DNA from: Chloroflexota bacterium
GTDB taxonomy: Bacteria; Chloroflexota; Anaerolineae; Aggregatilineales; J027
Direction: 5' to 3'
Length of the DNA stretch: 64,000 bases
NCBI GenBank assembly: GCA_016234595.1
Contig: JACRBG010000035.1
Coordinates: 186,001 to 250,000, forward strand
Positions 18,139 through 26,412 of this stretch are shown piece by piece; positions within the stretch are counted from its first letter, which is position 1, and each line of letters begins with the position of its first letter. A program made the position numbers and the translations under genes. The notes beneath the pieces were generated by a model, which saw nothing but the letters and a program-made list of their open reading frames with translations, was not told the DNA's origin and did no database searches.

Positions 18139-19686
18139 TTAATCACCTGTTGCAGCGGCAGCCTGAGCAGGCTTACCAGCAGTTGCAGTCGGCAGTATTT
18201 CAGGCACGGGCAGCACGTCGGGCCATACACTTGCACCGTGTTCGTACACATCAATACCAATAACGTCCGCCAACTTGTTCACGCGCAGGCGGCCAATCGC
18301 CTTGAGTGCTCCAAACATAACGACTGAAGTGGCCCCAATGAACAAAATTGTAGCGCCAGACCCAATGGCTTGGGTAATCAACATATCCACACCGCCACCA
18401 AGCAATAAACCACCTTTGCCTGCATATTCACCGAAAACGAGTTCGGGTTGTCCGAAGAGGCCGATTGCCAGTGTTCCCCAGATACCACAAGCGCCATGTA
18501 CACCAAATGCACCCACCGGGTCATCAATTTTGATCTTTTCAATCAGATCAACGGCCAAGAGGACAAGTACACCCGCTATACCACCGATAATCACCGCAGC
18601 CCAAGGCATCACAAAAGCGCACCCAGCGGTAATGGCGACCAAACCAGCCAACGAACCGTTCAAGGTCATGGTCAAGTCCCATTTTCCAGAACGGGCATAG
18701 TGGAAAAACATCGCACCTAAAGCACCTGCGCCCGCACCGAGAGTGGTATTAAGTGTCACCAATCCAATAAGGCCCGTATTACCTGCGCCAAGCGTTGAAC
18801 CGGGATTAAAACCATACCAACCGAACCACAAAATCATTGTACCAAGCGTGGCATAACCCAGATTATGCGCAGCTGGTAACTTGCCCCATTCTCGATCGGC
18901 ACGCGGCCCAAGCATCCATGCCCCAACTAAGGCGGTTACACCCCCGACGGTATGTACAACTGTACTACCTGCAAAGTCATGGAAACTCTTATCAAACAGC
19001 CAGCCGCCACCCCAAACCCAATGCACAATCACGGGATAGGTAATAGCAGCCATCAAACCCGTATAAATCAAGTCGCCGATATAGTCCGTACGTTCGGCCA
19101 TAGCACCAGTTGTAATCGTGCTGGCAGTTGCGGCAAAGGCAAATTGGAAGAAGAAGAACACCAGCACTGTCAGATTAGGATAGGCAATATCAGGGTTTAC
19201 ATCCGCAATTGATTTGTAAATGAGGCTGCCTTCATTAATTTCGACCGCTTTGCTTAGGAAAAAATTATTGGTGCCAATAAGACCACCCGAATCTGCCCCA
19301 AAAGCAATCCCAAACCCTACTGCCCAGAAGATAATTGCCGTCAAACCAGCGTCAATGAAATTTTCCAACAGAGCATTCACCACGCCTTTTTGACGAACGA
19401 GACCAGCTTCCAAAAGTGCGAAGCCCGTCTGCATGAAAAAAACAAGGAAGCCCGTCAAGAGTACCCACGTAGAGTCAATAGAAACAGCTAACCCGGTCAC
19501 CTGCCCAGCCAGCTCACCACCATCTTGATTGTTGGTCTGGCCGCCTTCGTGGTCAATAATCGCAACCGAGTCCCTATCAGGGTTGGTGTTATGAGCGGCT
19601 TCGACCTTTAAACCGAACAGTGCCAACATTAATGAGGCGACTGCGAGAATGAATAGCCGACGGAAGAGTCTAGTCCGTTTACGCAT
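18139..19686 (-). CDS. amt: Ammonium transporter (Amt family)
   Basis: 515 residues. A signal-like N-terminus is followed by eleven or so hydrophobic segments. The start of the core is STWVLLTGFLVFFMQTGFAL. The twin pore histidines appear as H245 in GSTVVHTVGG and H397 in FGVHGACGIWGTL. It conducts ammonium across the cytoplasmic membrane. AGGGAAATATC precedes the ATG. There is no PII (glnK) gene beside it, which is unusual since the two are often paired. The long leader on - contains two adjacent hairpins (19747-19790). It ends at the terminator at 18086-18111. Confidence 0.95.
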   Translation of the reverse strand: MRKRTRLFRRLFILAVASLMLALFGLKVEAAHNTNPDRDSVAIIDHEGGQTNNQDGGELAGQVTGLAVSIDSTWVLLTGFLVFFMQTGFALLEAGLVRQKGVVNALLENFIDAGLTAIIFWAVGFGIAFGADSGGLIGTNNFFLSKAVEINEGSLIYKSIADVNPDIAYPNLTVLVFFFFQFAFAATASTITTGAMAERTDYIGDLIYTGLMAAITYPVIVHWVWGGGWLFDKSFHDFAGSTVVHTVGGVTALVGAWMLGPRADREWGKLPAAHNLGYATLGTMILWFGWYGFNPGSTLGAGNTGLIGLVTLNTTLGAGAGALGAMFFHYARSGKWDLTMTLNGSLAGLVAITAGCAFVMPWAAVIIGGIAGVLVLLAVDLIEKIKIDDPVGAFGVHGACGIWGTLAIGLFGQPELVFGEYAGKGGLLLGGGVDMLITQAIGSGATILFIGATSVVMFGALKAIGRLRVNKLADVIGIDVYEHGASVWPDVLPVPEILPTATAGKPAQAAAATGD

Positions 19687-20118
19687 GATATTTCCCTATC
19701 TTATGAAATTAGTTATTTAGGAACGAACTTGAGTAGCGGGAAAAGCAAAGGCTTGACCCACTGGCCTTTGGGCGCTATATTTATACGCCCGGCGTGTGAT
19801 CTCTTGCATGTGTTTTGACTTCGACCCCAGAACACTCAAAGAGCTAAGTCACGCCGCTTCTGTTATTTAGTAGAACCTCTTGACACTTTCTTTAGGCACT
19901 GCACCTCCATAAACCTATCAAAAATGACATACATCACAAAATTTTGATGACTTTTTGATGTGCACATGATAAATGCATTTAACAAATCCCTTGTTGTCAA
20001 GATTCACAAATCTACCTGACTTGAATTGTCAATATATACAAATCATATTGATCAATATTGAGGGTTAAACGGGGCATCTGGCTTGATGAAGGGGATTCGC
20101 AATTCTGTTATTGAACAC
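19687..20118. other. Intergenic region upstream of the ammonium transporter
   Basis: About 430 bases without a gene. It contains the two hairpins at 19747-19790. It also has two TTGACA words on the - strand (near 20030 and 19995), without a clearly spaced -10, and the palindrome CAAAATTTTG at 19937-19946. It probably carries the transporter promoter and nitrogen-related control sites, but none can be assigned with confidence. Confidence 0.5.
19747..19790 (-). promoter_or_regulatory. Two adjacent hairpins in the amt leader
   Basis: GGGCG (19770-19774) pairs with CGCCC (19786-19790), and AAAGGC (19747-19752) pairs with GCCTTT (19764-19769). The two stems abut. They lie about 60-105 bases before the amt start. 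They could be an attenuator or a protein-binding leader. They match no riboswitch I recognise. Confidence 0.35.
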
Positions 20119-20165
20119 AAAAAAGCCCCACCCCATTGAAAAAATCATGAGACAAGGGCTTTTTT
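20119..20165 (-). terminator. S41 peptidase terminator
   Basis: A 10-base inverted repeat, AAAAAAGCCC (20119-20128) and GGGCTTTTTT (20156-20165), lies directly after the peptidase stop. The loop is long (27 bases). T-runs exist on both strands. Confidence 0.7.
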
Positions 20166-20167
20166 AT

Positions 20168-21514
20168 TTATTGAGCGGCTAGTTCCAATGCAGCGTTCAA
20201 AATATCATCGGTCCCAGCTTGGAATTGTTCGACATCGAAAAGGACGACAACATCGGGTGGATTGCCCACCTTTTCATAGACCTCACCATCCGCCGCCGTG
20301 TATTTTTCATTAGATAGCCCAAACTGCCAGCCATTCGGCAACGCCCGACTCAATATATCGGAATAAGCTCCGGCGGTATTGCCCCCTACCATTGTGACAT
20401 GCGGCAAAACATCCATCGCTAAAACAAATGTCTCCCCGGCGCTGACGGTCAAATCACTGGTCAGAACAATCACTTGCTTGGTAAATTGCTGCGGGCCACC
20501 CGGCTCAACATAAAATTCACGGGTTGGGGTAAAGCCATCCCCATCGCGAGCTTGTTTGGTTGTCACCAGTCGTTTCTCATCGGCAAAACGACTTGCCAGC
20601 GCCAATGCCACCGCATCATCACCGCCCAAATTAAAGCGGACATCAATGATAATGGTGTCCAAATCGGCAAATTCGGCGACGATTCGATCCATCGCTTCGC
20701 CTGCTGCCGCCACATCACTATCATCATCGGTATAGGCCGTCTCCAATGGAATGTTGATATAACCAACGGTGGCGCTGAGTCTGCCATAGAAGATAAAGCG
20801 ATTGGCAATCAAGGTTTCGTCGCCTTCTAGGGTCAAGGTCGTGGGGTTAAGGCTGACCCGACCCTCAAAGAAGTTTTGAGCCACGACCTGATTCAGTCCA
20901 AAGATGGTCAAAATCGGGTTGGGGTCATCCGCCAGCCACGATGCACTCATAGCAGGGCTAAAATCGGCTTGACCATTCGACAGCGAGATATGGTGGTCGG
21001 TTAAGGGGCGAATCATGTCGGATAAAATGCTAAACAATTCTTCCGGCGTGGTATCGGTGGTGACCAGCGGGCGATATTGATCGTACTGGGCCTGCCAATC
21101 GACGCCGTACAAATCGAAAAAGGCATATTGCTGATTGAAGTCATTCCAAAACGCCTCAAAATTCAATTCGGGGTCATCCGAGACCGTTCCTCCATTGGCA
21201 CACAACGCGGGTAATTCATCTAGCGCCGCTGCCGTAATGTATAATGTCTTGTCATCATGGACAATCAATTCGCCGTTCTCTACGACAAACTGGACGTGAT
21301 ATTCCTGCAACATCGCCGAGTCGAAAAGCGGGGCACAACTCACTGGGGTAATATCATAAATCGTCGTTTCATCACCATTGATTTCGATGACCATGCCATA
21401 ACCATGACTGAGCCAAACGCCATCAGTGGATGGATCGTCCTGAGCCTTAACAGTTGGAAGGCCTGTTGCAGCAACGATGGTCAATAGGCCTATAGCTAAA
21501 CTTTTGCGTATCAT
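20168..21514 (-). CDS. Secreted S41 family peptidase
   Basis: 448 residues with an N-terminal signal peptide (MIRKSLAIGLLTIVAATGLP, cleavage near KAQ). The C-terminal half is a tail-specific protease domain. It has DTIIIDVRFNLGGDDAVALA, then the nucleophile segment VLTSDLTVSAGETF and MVGGNTAGAYSD. The N-terminal part resembles the helical region that precedes the catalytic domain in retinol-binding-like S41 proteins; no PDZ domain is obvious. Expected to cleave peptides outside the membrane. GGAGAGG lies three bases before the ATG. It stands alone, divergent from the aminotransferase. Confidence 0.82.
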   Translation of the reverse strand: MIRKSLAIGLLTIVAATGLPTVKAQDDPSTDGVWLSHGYGMVIEINGDETTIYDITPVSCAPLFDSAMLQEYHVQFVVENGELIVHDDKTLYITAAALDELPALCANGGTVSDDPELNFEAFWNDFNQQYAFFDLYGVDWQAQYDQYRPLVTTDTTPEELFSILSDMIRPLTDHHISLSNGQADFSPAMSASWLADDPNPILTIFGLNQVVAQNFFEGRVSLNPTTLTLEGDETLIANRFIFYGRLSATVGYINIPLETAYTDDDSDVAAAGEAMDRIVAEFADLDTIIIDVRFNLGGDDAVALALASRFADEKRLVTTKQARDGDGFTPTREFYVEPGGPQQFTKQVIVLTSDLTVSAGETFVLAMDVLPHVTMVGGNTAGAYSDILSRALPNGWQFGLSNEKYTAADGEVYEKVGNPPDVVVLFDVEQFQAGTDDILNAALELAAQ

Positions 21515-21574
21515 AGCCCTCTCCCTTAGATGAATTAGATAGGCAATTTCCTGTACGGCCTAATCCAAAATGGG

Positions 21575-21609
21575 TTGCATACTCGCTTTTTTGCTCTATG
21601 CTCTATACT
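21575..21609 (+). promoter_or_regulatory. Possible promoter of the aminotransferase-sortase pair
   Basis: TTGCAT (21575-21580) with a 16-base spacer to TATGCT (21597-21602). A better -10, TATACT, lies at 21604-21609 but without a well-spaced -35. The transcription start would lie about 30 bases before the aminotransferase ATG. Confidence 0.35.
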
Positions 21610-21642
21610 TTAGACACTTAAATTTTCTTAAAGGGGATACTC

Positions 21643-22812
21643 ATGGCAGACATGGCAAAACGTGTGGCGGGTTTTGGTACGACCATTTTTAGCGAGATGA
21701 ATACCCTAGCCGCCCAATATAACGCAGTCAATTTGGGACAAGGCAAACCTGATTTTGATGGCCCACTGGAAGTCATTCGGGCCGCGACAGAGGCCCTCAA
21801 CGATGGCAGTTTTAATCAATATGCCCCCGGTTTAGGTATCCCCCCTCTGCGCGAAGCCATAGCCACCCACGAATCCCATTTCTACGGTGTCAATCTCGAC
21901 CCCGACCGCGAGGTGATTGTCACCGTCGGCGCGACTGAGGCAGTCTTTGCCACAATTTTGGGTCTGGTTGACCCCGGTGACGAGGTGATTGTTTTCGAGC
22001 CATTCTATGACAGCTATGTCCCCAATATTTTGATGGCGGGGGCTATCCCGCGGTATTGCCCTTTGCGCCCCCCTACGTGGCAATTTGACCGTGATGAGTT
22101 GCGGGACTTATTTAATGAACGCACCCGTGCCATCATCATCAACACCCCCCATAACCCAACCGGGAAAATTTATACCCACGAAGAATTGGTGTTTATCGCC
22201 GACCTCTGCCACGAATTTGATGTCCTTGCTATCACAGACGAGGTTTATGAACACCTTACCTTTGACGGCTTGCACCCGACCAATATCTTGAAACTAGATG
22301 GCATGTTTGAGCGCAGTGTCAAGATCAGCAGTATTGGCAAAACGTTTAGTGTCACAGGCTGGAAAATTGGCTGGATTGTCGGCGCGGCCCCATTGGTGGC
22401 AGGGGCACAGCGGGCACGCCAATTTATGAGCTTCGCGGTGGCCCATCCACTCCAAGTCGGGGCGGCCTATGCTCTTAAATCCCCCTCGACCTATTACGAA
22501 GATTTAATGAGTTCTTTTGAAATCAAACGTAATCGGCTGGTGAATGTCCTCAATCGGGTTGGCCTCCAAGCTGCCACACCGCAGGGAGGCTATTTTGTCA
22601 TGGCCGATTTCAGCGCGATTTATGAGGGTGATGATGTCGCCTTTGCCAAGTGGCTGACCCAAGAAATCGGCGTCACCTGTATTCCTCCGACCTTTTTCTA
22701 CAGCGACGCCAACAAGCATATCGTGGCTAAACAAGCCCGTTTCGCCTTTTGCAAATCCGACGCCATGCTGGATGCCGCTGAGGAAAAACTGGCGTATTTA
22801 AAACACAACTAG
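21643..22812 (+). CDS. Class I/II PLP-dependent aminotransferase
   Basis: 389 residues, fold type I. Motifs are NLGQGKPDFDGP, NQYAPGLGIPPLREAI, TVGATEAVFATI, NTPHNPTGKIY, ITDEVYEHL and the PLP-binding K233 in SSIGKTFSVTGWKIGW. The pattern is closest to the kynurenine/glutamine transaminase K and methionine aminotransferase branch. It would transfer amino groups from methionine, glutamine or aromatic amino acids to 2-oxo acids. AAGGGG precedes the ATG. The sortase gene starts four bases after its stop, so the two are co-transcribed, though no metabolic link is evident. Confidence 0.9.
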   Translation: MADMAKRVAGFGTTIFSEMNTLAAQYNAVNLGQGKPDFDGPLEVIRAATEALNDGSFNQYAPGLGIPPLREAIATHESHFYGVNLDPDREVIVTVGATEAVFATILGLVDPGDEVIVFEPFYDSYVPNILMAGAIPRYCPLRPPTWQFDRDELRDLFNERTRAIIINTPHNPTGKIYTHEELVFIADLCHEFDVLAITDEVYEHLTFDGLHPTNILKLDGMFERSVKISSIGKTFSVTGWKIGWIVGAAPLVAGAQRARQFMSFAVAHPLQVGAAYALKSPSTYYEDLMSSFEIKRNRLVNVLNRVGLQAATPQGGYFVMADFSAIYEGDDVAFAKWLTQEIGVTCIPPTFFYSDANKHIVAKQARFAFCKSDAMLDAAEEKLAYLKHN

Positions 22813-22816
22813 ACAT

Positions 22817-23497
22817 ATGAAAAGACGAAACCAACGCCGTTCGGGTTATATCATTTGGGTAGGGATTGCTGGGCTATTACTTGGCATTGGGCTTTTTGTG
22901 GTCAGGGAATGGCCCGAAATTGTTGCCATTGACTCACTTGACCAGCTTAACCAACTTGACCCAACTGCGTCTGCTATCTCTGTTCCAACCATCTCCAATA
23001 CCCCGACAGCCTTACCCCCTACCTACATCCGCACGATTTTGTTTCCGGGGGTCGCCAGCGCCGGGGTCATTGTGGATGTGCCGCAAGTGCCGGGAGGATG
23101 GGATGTGCAAAATTTACAAGATTTGGTGGGGCATCTGGCTGGGACAGCATGGTTTGGCAACAGTGGCAACACTGTTTTGGTAGGCCATTTTGAGGATGAA
23201 ATTGGTCGCCCCGGCCCATTTCGTTATTTGTATGAGGCCAAGGTAGGCGATAGGATATTAATCCAAGACAATCAGAGCAGTGTTTTGTCGGTCTATGAAG
23301 TCCAACAAGTCTTTTCCACTGCGCCCAACGACCTCGAAGTGCTGCGTCACACCGATGCGCCACGTCTGACCTTAATTACTTGCGATGCTTGGAGTTATGC
23401 TAGCAAACGCTATGAGGAACGTTTGGTAGTGGTCGCCGTGCCCATTGGGGTTTATGCTCCGACGACCACCGCCAGTTTAGACAACGGGGTCAATTAA
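22817..23497 (+). CDS. Sortase family transpeptidase
   Basis: 226 residues. An N-terminal membrane anchor (about 15-33) is followed by a Pro/Thr-rich linker and a sortase barrel. The catalytic triad is visible: H124 in LVGHFED, C189 in LTLITCDAW and R202 in RYEERLVV. It should cleave a sorting signal on secreted proteins and transfer them to the wall or to another protein. Class E/D-like features are guessed from the length and linker. No neighbouring protein with an obvious sorting signal was seen. Its last 21 bases overlap the 3' end of the convergent SRAP gene. Confidence 0.85.
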   Translation: MKRRNQRRSGYIIWVGIAGLLLGIGLFVVREWPEIVAIDSLDQLNQLDPTASAISVPTISNTPTALPPTYIRTILFPGVASAGVIVDVPQVPGGWDVQNLQDLVGHLAGTAWFGNSGNTVLVGHFEDEIGRPGPFRYLYEAKVGDRILIQDNQSSVLSVYEVQQVFSTAPNDLEVLRHTDAPRLTLITCDAWSYASKRYEERLVVVAVPIGVYAPTTTASLDNGVN

Positions 23498-24160
23498 ATC
23501 TGGGGCTTCATAGCGAGCGTTGTTGACTCGTGGCGATACCTGATAGTAGGTCATTTCTTCAGCCGGATAGGAAGTTAACAAGGGTTCCAATTCCATCGGG
23601 TTGTTGATTTTTGGATTTAGCCATGTGCCATACTGTTCGCGTGGCAAAATTACGGGCATCCGGTCATGAATGGATTTCAGCAATTCATTGGGTGTCGTAG
23701 TCACGATAGTACACGTCGTCCAGATTTCACCTGTTTCGGGTTCTTTCCAGCGTTCCCACAATCCAGCCAATCCGAACAACCCACTGCTGCGCAATTTGAT
23801 ATACAGCGGCGTTTTAGGGGCATCCCCATTGGCTTTCCATTCATAAAAACCATCCGCTACTACCAAGCAGCGGCGTTTTTTATAGGCTTCGCGGAAGCTC
23901 GGCTTTTCACTTAGGGTTTCGGAACGGGCATTAATCATGCGGCCAGCGGCTTTGGCATCTTTTGACCATGAGGGCACTAGCCCCCACCGCATTTTGACCA
24001 ATTGATTTTGACCCTCGGTGTCCTGTACTACGACAGGCATAAATTGCGTCGGCGCGATGTTATAGCGTGGCGTCAAAAACTCAATCGGCACATCCTGTAA
24101 TGAGAAGGTGGCCGCCAGTTGTTCGGGATTAATGTTGGTGAGTGTGTATCTTCCGCACAT
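23477..24160 (-). CDS. yedK: SRAP domain protein (HMCES/YedK family)
   Basis: 227 residues starting MCGRYTL, where Cys2 becomes the catalytic N-terminal residue after Met removal. It forms a thiazolidine crosslink with abasic sites in single-stranded DNA. Other conserved parts are TPRYNIAPTQ, NARSETLSEKPSFR, CLVVADGFYEWK (with the conserved Glu) and IHDRMPVIL. Full length. It has no visible ribosome site, because the promoter's -10 lies only seven bases before the ATG, suggesting a leaderless message. It is convergent with the sortase. Confidence 0.95.
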   Translation of the reverse strand: MCGRYTLTNINPEQLAATFSLQDVPIEFLTPRYNIAPTQFMPVVVQDTEGQNQLVKMRWGLVPSWSKDAKAAGRMINARSETLSEKPSFREAYKKRRCLVVADGFYEWKANGDAPKTPLYIKLRSSGLFGLAGLWERWKEPETGEIWTTCTIVTTTPNELLKSIHDRMPVILPREQYGTWLNPKINNPMELEPLLTSYPAEEMTYYQVSPRVNNARYEAPDLIDPVV

Positions 24161-24167
24161 ATGTGCT

Positions 24168-24197
24168 ATTATACCACAATTGCCTAATTAATTCCAA
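24168..24197 (-). promoter_or_regulatory. SRAP promoter, probably leaderless
   Basis: On -, TTGGAA (24192-24197), an 18-base spacer and TATAAT (24168-24173), preceded by TG one base upstream (extended -10). Transcription should start at or next to the ATG at 24160. The -35 overlaps the stop of the upstream SRPBCC gene. Confidence 0.65.
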
Positions 24198-24874
24198 CTC
24201 TGAATGGGGCGATCATATTGGTCAAATGGAATCGGCATTGGGATGGGCGGTTGATAGGCTTCGGCCCGTGCTTTGATGCCTTTCAACTGGGTCTGACCCA
24301 TGACATAATCCATGACTTCAAAAAAACGATTATAGAACCATGCCCCTGTGCCGTCAGTATAACCACGCATCCGCACAATCAAGCGGGTGCTGCCATTGGC
24401 CGTACGCTCTAAAGAATAGAGATAGGTCAAGTCAATGTTGCCACCTAATTCATGGGGACGATCAAACACCCCCATCAATAAATGTAAATCATGTGAATTG
24501 ATATCAAAAACTTTTAAGCCATTGTCGAGGGTTGTCCCCACTGTCAAAGCAGGCAAATCGCGGCGGAGATAGGTGGCGCTTGGAATTCCCCAATTATCAA
24601 TACGGTCAATTCCATAAAAGCCTGTTCGTTCACGCCCCATCTGCATCAGCCATGCCCAGACTGTCTCCGGCGTGGCGTTGATGTCAATGGCGCGGGTTGC
24701 TTCCAAATTGGGTCGGGGAATCAGGGGGTCACCATTCATAGGGCGATTTATTTCGGCGGCTAAGGCTCCCCATCGCAAAAAGCGTGGACGCACCAATACA
24801 TGATACAGGCCATATAACAAACCCATCAGCGGCAGCCAAAAATTAAATAAACCGCGCGACTGTTTTTTGTCCAA
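24188..24874 (-). CDS. SRPBCC (START-like) domain protein
   Basis: 228 residues. A short hydrophobic N-terminal segment (about 10-30) is followed by a polyketide-cyclase/START-like fold, recognisable from the opening TRAIDINATPETVWAWLMQM and a middle strand set with GTTLDNGLKVF. Such proteins bind hydrophobic ligands; the ligand is unknown. Start: TTG at 24874 with GGAGG five bases upstream; no good ATG exists at this end. Its stop codon lies inside the -35 region of the SRAP promoter. Confidence 0.72.
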   Translation of the reverse strand: MDKKQSRGLFNFWLPLMGLLYGLYHVLVRPRFLRWGALAAEINRPMNGDPLIPRPNLEATRAIDINATPETVWAWLMQMGRERTGFYGIDRIDNWGIPSATYLRRDLPALTVGTTLDNGLKVFDINSHDLHLLMGVFDRPHELGGNIDLTYLYSLERTANGSTRLIVRMRGYTDGTGAWFYNRFFEVMDYVMGQTQLKGIKARAEAYQPPIPMPIPFDQYDRPIQSWN

Positions 24875-24941
24875 GACGCCCTCCTCTATTTAGTTCAGAT
24901 TCGTTCCTATAATACCAGAATTCAATGTAGGCTAAACCGTA

Positions 24942-26198
24942 TTACCCCAGTCGCACCACCGTCCCACAATAAGTACAACTGATCTGGGTCATCCCGCGCA
25001 CAATTGGTTCGGTAAAAGTTGCGCCACAGCTTGGACACATCGTGGGAGCATCAACCACCGCCTGCATGGTCACAGTCTTGTGTTCGCCCACACGCTCACT
25101 TTCAATTTCGCCACTGGCGGCTTGTTTCAATTTTCCGGCAAACCATTGAGCGTGTAAGCCATCTTTGATTTCAAGAGTGGTTTCGCCAAACGGCCCACCT
25201 GACCCAAATTTCAGGGTGACAAGATCAATACCCCCGAACATGCCTTTTTTCTCAAAAGTCACATCGGTAATTGAACCAATGGGGCTTTCCCAAGCCAACC
25301 CTTGCACAGCCTTGCCACCGAACATGCCCAGCTTCTTGCCAACCTTTTCTTTCTGCTCCATAACCACTCGTTGATTGGTGATATATAGCAAGCCGTCGGG
25401 GTTATCCTCTTTGTCTTTGCCCTTTTTCCATTCAGCCTCAACAACCATATAAATCGCTTCGCCTGCTAACAGCGGGAAAGATGCCTCGCCTGCCCGCTCC
25501 AGATAGCGTTCAATCTGGTCAATCTGGCCGACCGTCTGGTCAACATTATTGGGGATTTCGCCATATAAGCCTTCAATACGCCGCTTGGCCCCATCTACCT
25601 CTGAGGACAATCGTGCCATCGCTCCGTCTAGTTGGCTGATGAGCGCCTCTGGATTAGCGCCAGCGACAGCCCCACCTAACCCTGCCTTTGCTAATCCACC
25701 ACCGGCAGATTTGGCAGGCGGCGTCATATTGGAAAGTGCCCCAGCCGCCCCGCTCGGTTTGATGGCTCCGGCCATCTTTGCGCCTGCCCCGCCTACTTTT
25801 TGCGCCGACTGCATCGCTGTTTGCATCTTGGCCCCTAATGATGCGCCTTTGACTGGGGTGGGTTGTCCACCCTGAGCAAGAGCGGCATCTAGTTTCTCCC
25901 AAAGATCATCTATTTCTTCAATTTGAGCTTGTGCTCGTTGTAATTCTTGTTGAATAGATTGGCTGACATTTTCGCGCACAGCCGCCCATTGCTGATCGAG
26001 GGCCGTGGCTTTTTGCTCTAAAAAGTTGGCATAAACATAGCCCTTGTCCCGTAGTTGTTTAACTTGGGCAGGCAAGCCCGTAATGGTCGTTGCCAAATCG
26101 CCAAGTCGTCGGGTCACATCATCCATTGCCACCAATTGTTGGAGGCTATCGAGCTTGGTATGCAATTCAGCCACCCTAGTTGTTAGTTCTGCGCTCAT
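24942..26198 (-). CDS. Coiled-coil protein with PH/GRAM-like domain and C-terminal zinc ribbon
   Basis: 418 residues, probably cytoplasmic. Residues 1-110 are helical and coiled-coil-like. An Ala/Gly/Lys-rich low-complexity stretch follows (about 120-185), then more helix. Next is a domain with LLAGEAIYMVVEAEW, LLYITNQRVVMEQKEK and ITDVTFEKKGMFGG, which resembles bacterial PH or GRAM domains. The C-terminus has CPSC and CTYC motifs, a zinc ribbon. The ATG at 26198 is preceded by AAGGG; the upstream extension is not protein-like. Function unknown; the layout suggests a peripheral membrane or scaffold protein. It is divergent from the SH3b gene. Confidence 0.75.
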   Translation of the reverse strand: MSAELTTRVAELHTKLDSLQQLVAMDDVTRRLGDLATTITGLPAQVKQLRDKGYVYANFLEQKATALDQQWAAVRENVSQSIQQELQRAQAQIEEIDDLWEKLDAALAQGGQPTPVKGASLGAKMQTAMQSAQKVGGAGAKMAGAIKPSGAAGALSNMTPPAKSAGGGLAKAGLGGAVAGANPEALISQLDGAMARLSSEVDGAKRRIEGLYGEIPNNVDQTVGQIDQIERYLERAGEASFPLLAGEAIYMVVEAEWKKGKDKEDNPDGLLYITNQRVVMEQKEKVGKKLGMFGGKAVQGLAWESPIGSITDVTFEKKGMFGGIDLVTLKFGSGGPFGETTLEIKDGLHAQWFAGKLKQAASGEIESERVGEHKTVTMQAVVDAPTMCPSCGATFTEPIVRGMTQISCTYCGTVVRLG

Positions 26199-26298
26199 CT
26201 GTATGACCCTTTCTGAAAAGAAATTCACCCAATAACTGTAGAAGTTTAACAGAAGTGGCGGCTGGCGCGAAACATTTATTCGTGCCACCAATAGATTT

Positions 26299-26327
26299 TT
26301 GCATTGGTGCAACCTGCTTTGTATAAT
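26299..26327 (+). promoter_or_regulatory. SH3b gene promoter
   Basis: TTGCAT (26299-26304), a 17-base spacer and a consensus TATAAT (26322-26327). Transcription should start near 26334, giving a leader of about 80 bases. Confidence 0.75.
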
Positions 26328-26412
26328 TTACTTGGCTTAATAGCAAACTAAACTTTAGGGGTGTTCACCGTCGCGTCCACCCATTACCTACTTGACAAGG
26401 AGAATTTTTTCA

